Positions 52,879 through 64,000 are shown, numbered from the stretch's first letter. The stretch is 64,000 bases of DNA from Tyto alba (GCF_018691265.1 NW_024881316.1:8616819-8680818); one strand, 5' to 3'. Notes: generated by a model not told the origin, from the letters alone. Numbers and translations: made by a program.

Positions 52879-53004
52879 TTAAATTTCCAGGCACCAAAAC
52901 CTACATTGACCCTGAAACCTACGAGGACCCAAATAGAGCTGTCCATCAATTCGCCAAGGAGCTAGATGCCTCTTGTATTAAAATTGAGCGTGTGATTGGT
53001 GCAG
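52879..53004 (+). CDS. EPHA7: EPHA7 exon 10: juxtamembrane tyrosines and start of kinase domain
   Basis: This 126-bp exon lies between CATTACAG and GTAAGG. It encodes [19 protein letters not shown], then [20 protein letters not shown] and IGAG, reaching the first glycines of the ATP-binding P-loop. The two tyrosines in [10 protein letters not shown] match the conserved Eph autophosphorylation pair (Tyr608 and Tyr614 in human numbering, from memory). When unphosphorylated they pack against the kinase and inhibit it; when phosphorylated they recruit SH2 proteins. The exon ends one base into the codon completed by exon 11, so the P-loop GxGxFG is split across a 4.2-kb intron. Confidence 0.97.
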
Positions 53005-54999
53005 GTAAGGCTGCCGTGGCTTCCTGATTCAACTGTTTCATTTAGCTGGGATCGAAACTCATACATCATAATGACAGGCAAATAATTATACCTCAAGTGT
53101 AGAAGAACTTTTCGCATTTGCCAGAGTGGTTAAGAGCAATGAAGCTGCACTCACTTCTAAAATGTAAAAACAAACAGGGGGGAAAAAAGCAACAAAACCC
53201 AAATAAATAAGCAAATGAAGAGTCTTGCTTGACATTGAAAGCTTGTGGGTTTCTAATTCTGTATCTGCTGTTAAAAATGTAATTGGGGGGAGGAGGGCAA
53301 TTTTGCTGCCTATTATTTACTGTCATACTAAAGGTCTTAGGCATGAGTGCAAATTCTGCTCTCTTTCCTTTTGCAAGAGGGCTTTTTGACCTCTGAAGTT
53401 TGTTCATGTGAGTAAGGAAAGCTGGCTGCAGCACAAAATCTTAAATAGAGACTAAGAAGGTCCTGTTTCTGTATAACAAAATCTTCCCTAAGGCTGTTTT
53501 TTATTCTACCATTTTTCTTTTTGATATTTTATGAATACAAAAAGTTATTGTTTAACTTCTCATGACTGATTGTAATTGCACCGGCATTACATTGCTTTTC
53601 TTCCTCTTGAACTGTCTACCACCTACTTAAGCCATGGTGTTCATGCTCTAAAAAGGCAGTTTCATTTGTTTGCATTAATAAGATATGTGACATTTTTATT
53701 GCACTACTCCATGTAGTGAAATTAAGTTTCTGTGGGTAAGAAAAATATCAAATACTTTAGATTCCTGGAGGAAATGTTCTTTTGCTTTCCTGTTGTTTTA
53801 TAAAAGTATTAGTAAAATACTTTTAAAACCACCCTGTAGCTTGGCATGCACTGTAAATTACATACTGTGGTATTATTTAAGAAGAGGAGAAGAAATGTCT
53901 CTAAAATAAGCTGGTTTACCTGTAAAAAAGATCTTTACACTTAGAATTCACAATACCTCTTTAACATAACCTCACTCATGTTGAATCATGTCTTAATCAA
54001 GTAGTACCATTGAAATTAACAACACTGTTAAGCAAATTATTCCTTCAGATGAGTAAGAGCATAAGAATCCAGTCCTTGCTAACTAGTAATTTTTGTGATG
54101 CTAGAATGACAACATCTCTTCTAATAAATACATAATATACAAGATTTAAAATCAAGATTAGCATAGAAAAATTACTGAGCCTTATCTTTTATTTGAGTTA
54201 AGAAACTATCAGCATAGAAACAGTTGAGAGCACAAATATATATTCAGTTGGACTTTGACGATGCCTTCTAAGCAAAATGCTGAAAACGCTTCAGTTGCAA
54301 ATACAGTTTAAAACATATTTTCACTGTTATGACAGAGTAATTCCAGAATGTTAATTTCATTGACTGCAGATGAATTTACTCTTGATTTTAATGAGTATAA
54401 CTGATAACAAAAAAACTAACTTGTGTCAGTAGTCATTCTGAAGGAAGTTAATTAAAAGCAGTATGGTGAAAGCATATTGTGTATGGGGTTTAGCTGTGGC
54501 TTTAACCTGTTGATGTAGATAGAAAATAGGAGTGAAATGAAATGAAGTCCAAGAACAACAGAATGTTAAAGACCCGAAGAAGCAGCTGAAACTCATACAT
54601 CAAAGAAGAATATAGAATTTCTAATAGGGACAGCACCAGAAAGGCCACTTAGCAGTCTCAATATGCAGCAGCAATGCTGGCCATGTCAACTACTGAGTAA
54701 TGCCATGTCTCTCTCAGACAAACAGGGTGCAGGTATGCTTGTGCTCAGTTTGCATGAGGGATATGTGCTTTCCTTGCCAACATTTTCATTACCAACCCGC
54801 TGCAGCCACCTGTCAGATACAGAATATGGTGTCCACTATGTTGAATCCTTGTTCATACCACATATCCTTTGTTTTAGCCTCTTCCTTGTTGACATGCTGA
54901 GCTAGTGGCTGTGAGGCTGTGCAGTATTCCCACCCTTGTTGTCATATTTTCTGGATCATTTTTGGGCATCATTTCAGCTGAATATACTATTTTCTTGGG

Positions 55000-55075
55000 A
55001 ATAAAGTAGTTCGTTGGCTAGCATCCTGGCCTGAAATGCATAATATACAAGTTCAAGTTTCTAGTTTGCCTGAGT
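55000..55075 (+). repeat. tRNA-like module 1 (SINE-like relic)
   Basis: TAGTTCGTTGGCTAGCATCC at 55007 resembles an A box and D arm. GTTCAAGTTT, a B-box-like sequence, begins 44 bp later (55051), close to the spacing in a tRNA gene. Stem pairing is poor, so it is a relic rather than a gene. It could be a chance resemblance. Confidence 0.4.
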
Positions 55076-55575
55076 GTGAGTGATCTGCTTTTGGAAATCA
55101 ATCAAAATCAGATTACAGAGAGCTGGAAAAGAGTTAAGCCTTAGTGTCTCCTGTGCCAAGTATACTAATTACCTGGCTCTGAAGTATCACATACACACAC
55201 ACAGACACTTATCTCTTATTTTCAAGATGAAGCAGAAACAATTTTGGAAGGTACTGCTAGAGAAAGTTGTTATTCTTTAGTAAGTTCTTGTGGCGAGGAG
55301 CTGTGAGTGTGGTGACTGGTGAATTAATTAATAGTCATTCATATTGCTAATGAAGTGCAGGAGGACTATTAAGGCACCAAGTTAAGGGTGTGAGCAAGTA
55401 GTTGTTAGGTATGTAACAGTTATGCCTCACAGTATTCACAGCTGTGACATGGATATTCATATCACAACTCTAGTGTCCAAGGATGGTTGAGGCTAATGCC
55501 TCACCTGTGCAGGAAGGGACAGTTGTACTCTGCCTGGCCAATTAGCTCAGGTACTTCACACTATTTACAGATGTA

Positions 55576-55645
55576 TATGGAGTTGATTAGAGCTAGAATA
55601 GAACAAGAGGGAGATGAATTCGATTCTGTATGCAGTCATCTCCAA
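55576..55645 (+). repeat. tRNA-like module 2 with inverted repeat
   Basis: GGAGTTGATTAGAGC resembles an A box and D arm. ATTCGATTC, a B-box-like sequence, starts at 55618. The copy contains a perfect 8-bp inverted repeat, GGAGATGA (55610-55617) and TCATCTCC (55636-55643), around an 18-bp loop. A second A-box-like TAGCTCAGG lies at 55543. A relic is likely, function unlikely. Confidence 0.4.
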
Positions 55646-56133
55646 TGGGATTCATAAAACGAGTGATGCTGAGTGGAGATTTGTCCAAACAAGTTGGCTG
55701 AAAATATTAAGATCCAGTCAAAGTTCTACCCTTCTGGCTGGAGAACGGCGAAGATGAAGCCCAAGTACTGCTTTTTTTCATTTTCTGAGCTCTGGTGTTG
55801 GGGGTGACAGGAGAACAGTAGAGTTGGAATAGTGACTGTCCCCTAAACAATTTTTTTTCAGAGCTTATCCAGTAAGACACACCAACATCTACCTCTGCAG
55901 GCATGCAGCCCCATTTCCAACCATACCTCCACTGCCAGCCAGGCACCTTGCCAGTGTGCATGTGCACTTAAGTCCTGATCCCACCAGGATTCTCAGAACC
56001 TCAGTTTATGTCCCAAAGGGATTCTCTAACCAAACTCCCTGTGTTAGTCTTTCCTAATTCAATAACTTTTTTCAGCACTCACCCTAAAACATGTCTTGGA
56101 TGTAGGTGTGTCTGCATACTTGTGTATACTCAA

Positions 56134-56235
56134 TAGCTTAATGTTAAGGCACTCCACTGGTATGCAGGAGATAAATTTCAGACTTGATTTGATTTGGAGG
56201 AGGGACTTGGATCTATATCTCCCATACTCCAGATA
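56134..56235 (+). repeat. tRNA-like module 3 with antisense partner
   Basis: TAGCTTAATGTTAAGGCACT then CCACTGGTATGCAGGAGATA and AATTTCAGACTTG look like a decayed tRNA head. Directly after it, GGGACTTGGATCTATATCTC and CCATACTCCAG are an imperfect reverse complement of the same head, giving a foldback of about 90 bp. Sense and antisense tRNA-like arms in one unit suggest an old repeat family that I cannot name. Confidence 0.4.
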
Positions 56236-56833
56236 AATTTGCAGAGTACCAGATCTTTAAATATTTTTTGCAATGAATCTTTCTCTTTTTAAAGAGATGT
56301 TCCCCTCTACCCAGGATAAGATACGTTACTACCCTTTTCTCCTATATATCTCAAGTTATTTCTCATCCTGTCTACAGAATAGGGGTTGTCTCTTTCCCTC
56401 TCTGCTGACATAGCTGTGAGGCAAGGGACAATCCTTAAATCTTCCACAAACTCAGTAGTAGTAAGGTAGATGTTTTGCCATTCAGCTTCATATTTTGCAT
56501 GCTTCCATCCTCTTTCCTGTCCGATGGAGTCCAATTACTTCTCTCCCAAATTATGATTGTTGAGGCTTTTGGTTTTTGTATTCTTGATGGCTGGCTGGCT
56601 ATTTTTAACACATGCTTCTTCAAGTTCCAATTGTTTGTTAGTTTAGAAGCCTTTTACAAACTTCCAGCATTTGCTTGTGTTTGTTTAATGTAACAAAATT
56701 ATTATAAGTCACACCTTTCATTCCATAATCTGCAAAGTAAATTATCCTGCTTGAAGGGAATAGTGTAGTGCTTCATTTAACACCATAACGATGTTAAATT
56801 AAAAGCAGCTCTAAAAGAGCTGCCTTTTGAAAG

Positions 56834-56851
56834 AAAAAAAAAAAAAAAAAA
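56834..56851. repeat. A18 tract
   Basis: Uninterrupted run of about 18 A in intron 10. Confidence 0.85.
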
Positions 56852-57240
56852 CATTGGATCTAGAGATAGCAAGGAAACCATGTAAAACAGAATGATATTT
56901 TCACTTAGTAATGGTATCACTTTTTCTGTAATAGTATTTTCTTATGAAAGCTACTTCATATTCATGAAAAAAATGTAATTAATTACTAACAAGTCTTTTA
57001 AAAGATTCAAATAACAGTCCTGTAAGTTAGCTTAACATGAAGTGTTTTCTCTGTAAGTTACTTAGTCAGAAATTAATTTAAAACATGTGCTTGTCTTTGT
57101 GTTTCTAAGTAATCCATTTCAAATATGAACATTCACGTATTGAATATAAACACACACTTAGGTGGCTAGTTGAATCAAGTCCTAAAAAGGACTTTGATAT
57201 TGTAGTCAGAGTAACTCAGCATTGATCTTCCTCATTTTAG

Positions 57241-57426
57241 GAGAGTTTGGTGAAGTATGCAGTGGGCGTCTAAAGCTTCCTGGCAAGAGAGATGTTGCAG
57301 TAGCCATAAAAACTCTGAAAGTTGGCTACACTGAAAAGCAAAGGAGAGATTTCCTGTGTGAAGCAAGCATCATGGGACAGTTTGACCACCCCAATGTTGT
57401 TCACTTAGAAGGTGTCGTTACCAGAG
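57241..57426 (+). CDS. EPHA7: EPHA7 exon 11: kinase N-lobe
   Basis: A 186-bp exon between CATTTTAG and GTAAGC. It continues the P-loop as [14 protein letters not shown], then [20 protein letters not shown], with the ATP-anchoring lysine in VAIK (Lys665 in human numbering). The helix C glutamate lies in [20 protein letters not shown], followed by EGVVTR. The exon covers beta strands 1 to 4 and helix C. It ends one base into the glycine codon finished by exon 12. An in-frame ATG at 57222 sits in the intron upstream of the acceptor and is not a real start. Confidence 0.97.
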
Positions 57427-57987
57427 GTAAGCAGCAGCTCGATCTGTCAGTCAAATTACAACATAATGGCAGAAATTACTTTAGCTTATTCATGGTCAAA
57501 GATTCAAATTATAAGCAGGCTGTACACTCCTAATGGATTTTCTCCTGATGCATAACTAACTAAAACAATACTTACTTTATGTTACAACCTGAGAAAAAAA
57601 ATTAAGATGCACGCATGATTAAAAGATGAAGTACTTTGAAATATATTATTTTTCTAGTTTCATTTAGCCTCAAAGACCATGCAGAGAGATAAGGTTTCTT
57701 ATGTCCTTTCATATTATCTGAAGTGTCATTATTCCAGAGTCCTGTTCACACAGCAGGAGTTAGGAGAACACACTGACATTTTGATTTGTATGGTTTAATT
57801 TTGTGAATCATGACCACATTCCATGCAGACATTTAAGAACTTATTAGAGCTCAGTAACAGTGCTGGAGGCCTCAGAAATGTTCGTTGTCTCAATGAGTCA
57901 GTCCTTCAAAGGAATAACATGTGTTTTATCAAAAAAAGGCACTTCATTTGTGTTGCAGTTTCTCAAACAAAATCTGTCTTCTTTCAG
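57427..57987 (+). other. EPHA7 intron 11
   Basis: A 561-bp intron with GTAAGC donor and TTCTTTCAG acceptor. No repeat or RNA gene was recognised. The exon 11 frame stays open for 35 codons into it, to a TAA at 57531, which I take as chance. Confidence 0.85.
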
Positions 57988-58049
57988 GGAAACCAGTCAT
58001 GATTGTAATAGAATACATGGAGAATGGGGCCTTAGATGCATTTCTTAGG
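57988..58049 (+). CDS. EPHA7: EPHA7 exon 12: kinase hinge
   Basis: A short 62-bp exon between TTCTTTCAG and GTGAGT, encoding GKPVMIVIEYMENGALDAFLR across the junction. It holds beta strand 5, the gatekeeper and the hinge. The gatekeeper codon ATA (58008-58010) is isoleucine, as in mammalian EPHA7 and unlike the threonine of EPHA2 or EPHA3. The hinge residue two codons on is Tyr (TAC, 58014-58016), where I recall Phe in human EPHA7. The preceding intron is only 561 bp. Confidence 0.96.
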
Positions 58050-59051
58050 GTGAGTACCAAAATGAAAACATATAAAAACATATTTTAAGTTACATACTTA
58101 ACATTATGATATAATATTATATCATGATATGATATGATATGATATATTGTCACTTTTAAAATTATGGTTTTATATATGTGCTTATATACATGCTTAATAT
58201 TCATATAATTAAAATGGTTTTCAGGATGAAATGGAGCTTGACAAATACTAGCAGTTCTCTCTGTTATTTCAGCAAAAACAGATCAGAAATGAAAGGATCG
58301 GACAGGATCACATGGGAACATTCTAGGACTTTAAGTGATTTAATGTGGCATAGACATGGTGGGTTTTATTATTGTCACCAGCTGAAGTTAAAACCACTGA
58401 TACCTGAAGCCCAGTAGTCTGCCTATTGGGAGCAGAATTTTATTGTGTCAGCATGGTGGGAATTATCATACAAGCATCCCTAATTGAACTATAGTTATGT
58501 TTAAAAGAACAAAAGAAAAAGAAATGCAAATTCACAACTTTTAGCATCTTGTGTGTTCTGAACTCCTTACGAGGTCTGCAAGACAGTGTGAGATGGTTTA
58601 AAAACATTCTGCAGAGAACAGAAAGATTATGTTTGATTGATAAACTCCAAGCTATGAATAAAATTGTCAGTAGCTAGGGCTCCAAAAGGAGGGAGTTCTT
58701 GTTTTCTTGATACAAATAATTATGCTGAGAGATGAAGAGCACAGATAAAGACATAAAGAGCTGTGCATCAGGTAATGTCTCTTAAAAGAGCCTTTCCATG
58801 ACTTAGCCAGAAATTTATAGTGATTATCAAGTTTTGTTACTTGTGGTACATTAACTACTCACACATTTCTTAACTGGATGTACTGCTTTATCTCTGAAGA
58901 AAATAAAACTTGTGTTTGAAGTGAGTTTCTTTGCCCCAGGATGAATTGCCACAGAAGTAGTAAATAAGTAGAAAGCTCACATTGTAAAACTAATTCTTAT
59001 TTCTCCTCTCAGCTATACTAACAAGAATTGCTGCTCCTTTCTTCCCTCCAG
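58050..59051 (+). other. EPHA7 intron 12
   Basis: A 1,002-bp intron, GTGAGT donor and CCCTCCAG acceptor. It contains a short (ATATG)n microsatellite; nothing else was recognised. Confidence 0.85.
58123..58147. repeat. (GATAT)n microsatellite
   Basis: About four GATAT units next to related AT-rich palindromic sequence in intron 12. Confidence 0.85.
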
Positions 59052-59261
59052 AAACATGATGGTCAATTTACAGTCATTCAACTGGTGGGAATGTTGCGAG
59101 GAATTGCTGCTGGAATGAGATATTTGGCCGATATGGGATATGTGCACAGGGATCTTGCAGCACGCAATATTCTTGTCAACAGCAACCTTGTTTGTAAAGT
59201 GTCAGACTTTGGCCTTTCCAGAGTTATAGAAGATGATCCAGAGGCCGTCTACACTACTACC
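59052..59261 (+). CDS. EPHA7: EPHA7 exon 13: catalytic and activation loops
   Basis: A 210-bp exon of exactly 70 codons between CCCTCCAG and GTAAGA. It starts [17 protein letters not shown] and contains [15 protein letters not shown] (catalytic Asp of HRD, Asp758 in human numbering), then [12 protein letters not shown] with the magnesium-binding DFG. It ends [13 protein letters not shown] with the activation-loop tyrosine (Tyr791). All catalytic residues expected of an active tyrosine kinase are present, including the AAR tyrosine-kinase signature after HRD, so the gene is not a decayed or pseudokinase copy. Confidence 0.97.
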
Positions 59262-60311
59262 GTAAGAGAAACCAATGGGTTTTAGTAGTTTTGATATGTG
59301 GATATTAAGAAGAAGCTTATCTTCTAGAGAGTACAGATAAGAGAAATACATTAATTGCTTCAGAAATGTTAACCAGTCAAAAGGAAAAGAGTCTCTGCAG
59401 AAATCTGGGTCTAATTAGGGACTGGTATTTTTGTAAGAGCATACATTTTATTTGGTAAAGTAATAAAAATTTAGCACAGTATCTTCATTATTCCCTTCCT
59501 CATAATTTTCTGTTTGAACAAATACAGAAGTTTTACCCATAAAAATTTTAATCACCTCATTTACTATAAGTTAATTAAAATATTTGTGGCCTATTATTAT
59601 TTTTCAGACTAGATTTTATCTCACCAAAAGGTTGAGTAGCTTGAGGCTAGACTGTGACAAAGCTCAGCTCCTGTATTTTCCCTTGCTTTTGGGTGGGACG
59701 TTTTTCTTAAATAAGCATTCATCGGGCACACTATGCTCTTTATTCTTTTGTTGAGCCAGCTCCACTTTCTCACCTGTGAGGCCTCATTGCACCTATTTTC
59801 TCATGATGAGGGAAGGAGGGGCCCCTGGAATCTGCTCCGACAGGCGCAGGGATCCGGGAAACCGCACCAGTGTTCATGGCTGTCACTCCCGCTGCTGGGC
59901 TCTAAGTGGGATTCTGGTTTAAAAATGTCAGGCAGAGATTTCAGAGGAGCCATATGACAATTCAGTGGGATTTATATACACAGGATGAGATTTCCCTCAT
60001 CTAGCTTTAGCCAGCCAGGAGTTAAATGACTAGTGTAAATCAGACACCTAAGCAGCCCCTTAAAATCAATGGAGAGATAAGCCTTCCAGAGAAATACATC
60101 CAAATTAGCTTGGACAGGTACCTAAGTTTCTGTGGTCCAGCCTAAACTTCTTTAGACTCCTTTGAAAATTGTACAATCGGTAAACTATAGTAGATGATAT
60201 AAGTACTGATTTTGATGTTGATGGAAATAGTTATAAATGCACTCTATGGATGATGATATGGACAGTTTGTGGAGAAAAAAGAAAACTTTCCTGTTTTCTT
60301 TTTTTTCACAG
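59262..60311 (+). other. EPHA7 intron 13
   Basis: A 1,050-bp intron, GTAAGA donor and CACAG acceptor. The stretch 59640-59960 is richer in GC than the rest (for example CTGCTCCGACAGGCGCAGGG), but no element or coding signal could be assigned to it. Confidence 0.8.
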
Positions 60312-60461
60312 GGTGGAAAAATTCCAGTGAGATGGACAGCTCCAGAGGCCATCCAGTACCGCAAATTTACATCAGCCAGCGATGTGTGGAGTTATGGAAT
60401 AGTTATGTGGGAAGTAATGTCATATGGAGAACGGCCTTACTGGGACATGTCAAATCAAGAT
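60312..60461 (+). CDS. EPHA7: EPHA7 exon 14: P+1 loop, APE motif and early kinase C-lobe
   Basis: A 150-bp exon after a pyrimidine-rich tract and CACAG, ending before GTAGGT. It encodes [20 protein letters not shown], then [20 protein letters not shown] and [19 protein letters not shown] is the tyrosine-kinase P+1 loop with the APE glutamate, and [11 protein letters not shown] is subdomain IX. The next exon, expected to open with VIKAIEEGY, is not found in 60462-64000, so the remaining kinase, SAM and C-terminal exons lie downstream of the window. Confidence 0.97.
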
Positions 60462-63400
60462 GTAGGTTATACTTTGTCTGTTTGTGAGTGCACACGCATG
60501 TGTGTGCTAGAAAAACAAAAATTACATATTGTAAACACATACATATGTGTTTCAGTATACATACATAAAATGTAGTTTTAGAAATAAGATTTATCAAAAT
60601 ACTGTAAGGTTTCACAAAATGAAAAGGTTACAGGGCTTTCACTTTTTACCTAAATCTCTAAATTTTCTTCTGCCATGTGGACATTGTAGGTTTCTGTCCC
60701 AAGTATCAATCAAAATTGGAACAACAAAATTAGTAATATGTGCTCTTCACTTTATTACACCTAAACATAGAAGAAATTAATATTTTTTCAATAAAAAATA
60801 ATTCTGAAGTTTCTGACCTCAGAGCAATGATTAATCAGTTGAAGAAAGTTGTTAAAAGTCTGAGTGGCAGTTAATGACCTACTTTGGCTTTTTCAAGTTA
60901 ATTATGCTGATTTAACAATACCCTTGTTTGCATAAAATAAGACCCAGAGCAACAGGTCAGTAAGTAATAGGACAGATGGGTGTTAATCTTGATTTCTGAC
61001 AAGAGTATATATTAATATAAAAAGTACACAGGAAAAAGCCATTCAGGTGAGAAAAATGTCAGAGTCTCATTTAAAGTTCTTCAGGTCAGAGGCTTGAGTG
61101 GTTTTTTTTATTATTATTTTATTTTTTGATTGAACAATTGACATCAAAGTTGAAAAAAAAAAAGATAAAAGTGTAAATGATGAGTCAGTTTGGCACAGTG
61201 CAAAGTTGTTAATATTTGACAGGTCTCAGTGTCAAAGATTTCATGGACTGTCAAAATATGGGCAAACAAGTCCTTGGGGCAGAGAAAGAGAAATATTTAC
61301 ATTCCCTAGACACCCAGTGGAGTTTCATTTCTTTTGACACCTTCCTTCTGTACTAGATTCAAACATAAAAGAAGTCTGACAGGAATATGAGATGCCTCAA
61401 AGGCAAACCTTACCTATCTTTTAGGGAACAATAAGGAAAAACTTTTAAATAGGGGAGAAATTTTGGCATCTTCATGCTTCCTGTTGGATTTTAAAAAGTA
61501 TTCCCTCTATTGAAAACTGCAAGTAAAGTGCATGAATTAATCTTTTTCATAAGAGTTAATTACCACTTCTTGCATCTTACATAATAATCTTCAACAGCAC
61601 ATAGTTAAAAGGTGCATGAATTGATTGGCAAAATAATTTCAAATATTCTTGTATGCTGTGATCTTCAAGCGTATCCTCCCAAAACATATACATGTCCTAC
61701 CAATCCCATTGATAAAAATGATGCAAAAATTTAGAATCAACTTATTATTAGTTATTTATTCTCTTTCACAGTTGCCAATGGGAGTATTTGGAATAAAAAC
61801 TGCTAAATGTGTTTCTTCTAATTTTGCATATACACTCAGGCAGTTTATATATCTTAAGTGTACCATTTTGCCTAAAAGTGGATGTGGGTGTCACCATAGA
61901 CCAGATCAGATCTCCTAAAAAATATGTCTCCCTGACTTTGGATCTTCAGATGGCATTTCTTTAAGTCATTGTTTTAGATTGATGGAGGATACAAATTTGT
62001 GTTGTGATCTCTTTTTAAGCAAAAATCTTCCTTTTAGCAGCAACTGGGAGCTAGGGTGCACCACACGAACACTCATCCTACAAGCTCTCCACATCAGCAC
62101 AGAGGGCTTAGCACATATGATACACAGAGTCCCCCCAACTTCTCTGAGCAGTGGGCTCCCCTCAGTTTGATCCTTGCTGGTAACAGTAGCCCTCAAAACC
62201 ACTGCACTTTACCCTATTCCTCTGCTGGACTGCTGATGTTTGCCAATTCTTGCTCTCATTTGGTTACTGACCCTAGTGCTGATTAGTTCTTTAGAAAAGG
62301 GCAGGAGTTTAGGCTTACATATTTTTTCTTTGTTGTACTCCTGTATTTATTACCATTATTATGTTTATTAATTTGTATTGTTATTATATGCGCAGAATCA
62401 GAGTGATAACATTACATTGTCCAGTTATCCATATTTAATACTCCTTTGTTGGTGACTAGTATATACAGTGAACAGACCTGGCCCTTTTCTAATCTGCTTT
62501 ACCTCCTCAGATATCCTGATTATGATAAAAGCATACTTAACAGTATTCCTTTTTTCTATTCTTGCAGCAAAAGCAGATTTTGAAAAAAAATTGTGGGAAG
62601 TGTAAATAATATAAATCAATTCTATTAAGAAGAACTCCAGCTGTGTGTTCTTTGTAGCTTTACTTATTAAAAAAAAAAAAAAAAAAAAAATAATTCCTGC
62701 ATCTATTTCATTATCTCTGAGTACTGATTTTTGGAACCCCACCTCCAGATTTCTTAGCAGAGTAGATACTTGCAATATCCTTCAAAGTGCCCGAGTTCTG
62801 AATATTTTATTGGTTTTTTAATAAACTTTACTTACCAATATTTTTGAATGGTTTTGGAGGTTTTGGACATTCCCAGAAATTCCATCTATCTCTAGCTAAC
62901 TTGTTATTTTATACTTCCCAGTTTTATTCTTCTTGCTCAGTTTACACATCAAAGAAGCTGATTCTGCAGTATCCCTAAAGCCTTTTAAAAATAAGATCAT
63001 CATCTTGATTCCCAACTCTCTTCAGTTTTCTCTGCAGATCATAGTTAATGTGGAAAAGTCCTGTTCGTGATCATTTATTCATGTTTTTACTATCCCTGAC
63101 ACTCTTGGATTTAGTCTTACCTAGGTGATTTGCCAGTTCTACGGGTCTTAGATGTTTTGGTGATCGTGTTAGTTACCAAACTTTTTTATTCCTTATTGGT
63201 TGTCTCTGCATTCTGACCTCTTAAGCAACTGTTTTGTTTGTAGTATATCATATATAGTATGCACAAAGGATTTAATACCTTTTTACCTTTTAGGAGGTCA
63301 GAAATTTCTGCATTACTTTTCATAGCACACCAGTTGTCCAACACACACTTTAGCTTATTCTTCATTTTTATTCCACTGCTACTTCTAAGTGTAAGGAGCT

Positions 63401-64000
63401 GTTCTTCTGTTTTTCCTCTTAATACTGCTCTAAAATGTCTTAGATTTTACTTTTAATGTTTTCTTTCCTATATAGTACTGTTCTTTCAATTTCCCTGTTC
63501 TTCTGCTGAAATCTTCTGTTCCCACCCTGCCTGACAGATAACTTCACTACCTCTAAAAGGTCACAGCACTCATTCTTCAAGCTGTGGATGTTACTTCAGG
63601 AATTAAATATTTCTCAGTCATTTTTGAGTATAGGACAGTACTGTCATTCTAAATGTCCAGATAGAAAGCTGAGGCTCAGGGAGATGAGGCAAATTCCCTG
63701 AAGTCAAAAGGGCATTCTCTGACAAAAAACCTGCAGTAAGTGCCCTACCATTGGCCTCCTCTTTTCACAAAACTTCTTTTCTGCAAAAGGTTTTGATAAA
63801 ATCATGGATTTCAGCCAGGTTTTTGAAGGTCCTTTTACATTCTTTGCAGTTCTGTCTACTTTGCAATCCACTGCTTTTGCATTTTCTCACACAACCTATG
63901 GAATATTTTCTATCTGAGGTTATTATTTTCACTAAACCCCGGATATTCACCAACTTGATTTATCATACCAGATCTACTTCCTAGGGCTACATCCAGAACA
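60462..64000 (+). other. EPHA7 intron 14 (part): no gene recognised
   Basis: At least 3.5 kb of AT-rich intron after the GTAGGT donor. The next kinase exon is not found before the window ends. It includes an A22 tract; short open frames such as 61649-61918 and 62425-62775 have no domain features. Confidence 0.75.
62669..62690. repeat. A22 tract
   Basis: Uninterrupted run of about 22 A on the plus strand. No retroposon body was recognised beside it. Confidence 0.85.

Larger units (their letters stand above)
53005..57240 (+). other. EPHA7 intron 10
   Basis: A 4.2-kb intron splitting the kinase P-loop codons, GTAAGG donor and CATTTTAG acceptor. It includes three degenerate tRNA-like modules (55000-56235) and an A18 tract. 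Nothing coding was found. Confidence 0.85.
38086..60461 (+). other. EPHA7: EPHA7 gene, internal part (exons 6-14 by analogy)
   Basis: Nine exons on the plus strand join in frame into about 397 codons of an Eph-family receptor tyrosine kinase. Order seen: second FN3 domain, transmembrane helix, juxtamembrane segment, kinase N-lobe and part of the C-lobe. The joined product agrees throughout with vertebrate EPHA7 as I recall it; the isoleucine gatekeeper (MIVIEYMENG) and the VMKERVLQRS stretch separate it from EPHA3, EPHA4 and EPHA5. EPHA7 is a plasma-membrane receptor for GPI-linked ephrin-A ligands and acts in axon guidance, cell repulsion and neural patterning (family knowledge). Exon lengths 125, 169, 109, 56, 126, 186, 62, 210 and 150 bp fit the usual EPHA pattern. 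The gene is cut at both window edges: neither the first FN3 exon nor the exon after DMSNQD is present. Exon numbers are by analogy. Confidence 0.97.

Noticed and set aside
57222..57533. ATG-initiated kinase-like frame as a separate small gene
   Set aside because: The ATG lies upstream of the acceptor AG at 57239-57240. The conserved part begins exactly at 57241 and stops at the donor 57427, so it is an internal exon.
60462..64000. Search for the next EPHA7 exon (VIKAIEEGY onward)
   Set aside because: No frame with that sequence or the CWQKERAERP motif was seen, so the exon lies beyond the window.

Overview
The window is vertebrate nuclear DNA, AT-rich and almost entirely intronic, and it looks avian. 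The signs of a bird are a 3' fragment of a CR1 LINE in the usual antisense layout, two solo-type endogenous retrovirus LTRs (one of a type I recall as common in neoavian birds), and an ephrin-receptor gene whose coding exons read as EPHA7. No species call is possible from this alone.

One protein-coding gene is supported: EPHA7, plus strand, running off both ends of the window. Nine internal exons total 1,193 bp, about 397 codons, with continuous phase and GT-AG borders at every junction: 38086-38210, 41589-41757, 47570-47678, 48371-48426, 52879-53004, 57241-57426, 57988-58049, 59052-59261 and 60312-60461. By analogy with the 17-exon EPHA plan they are exons 6 to 14. They encode the second fibronectin III domain, the transmembrane helix, the juxtamembrane tyrosine segment and the tyrosine kinase domain through the early C-lobe. 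The signal peptide, ligand-binding domain, Cys-rich region and first FN3 domain lie upstream. The rest of the kinase, the SAM domain and the PDZ-binding tail lie downstream.

Layout: 1-38085 is the 3' part of a very large intron (intron 5 by analogy). It holds the CR1 fragment (5172-5606), a minus-strand LTR (6641-6952), a 790-bp (TTCCC)n / TTCCCTCCTC satellite (23552-24341) and several microsatellites. From 38086 the exons are spaced 0.56 to 5.8 kb apart. Intron 9 carries a second minus-strand LTR (49390-49918) with a degenerate tRNA-Lys(CTT)-like sequence inside it. Intron 10 carries three decayed tRNA-like modules at roughly 560-bp spacing.

I see no evidence of an undescribed multi-gene system. 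The observations most worth checking are the tRNA-Lys-like insert in the LTR, the very pure G-quadruplex/triplex-capable satellite inside a transcribed EPHA7 intron, the weak donor after the transmembrane exon that could yield a kinase-less receptor, and the apparent loss of an alternative five-residue insert before the transmembrane segment.
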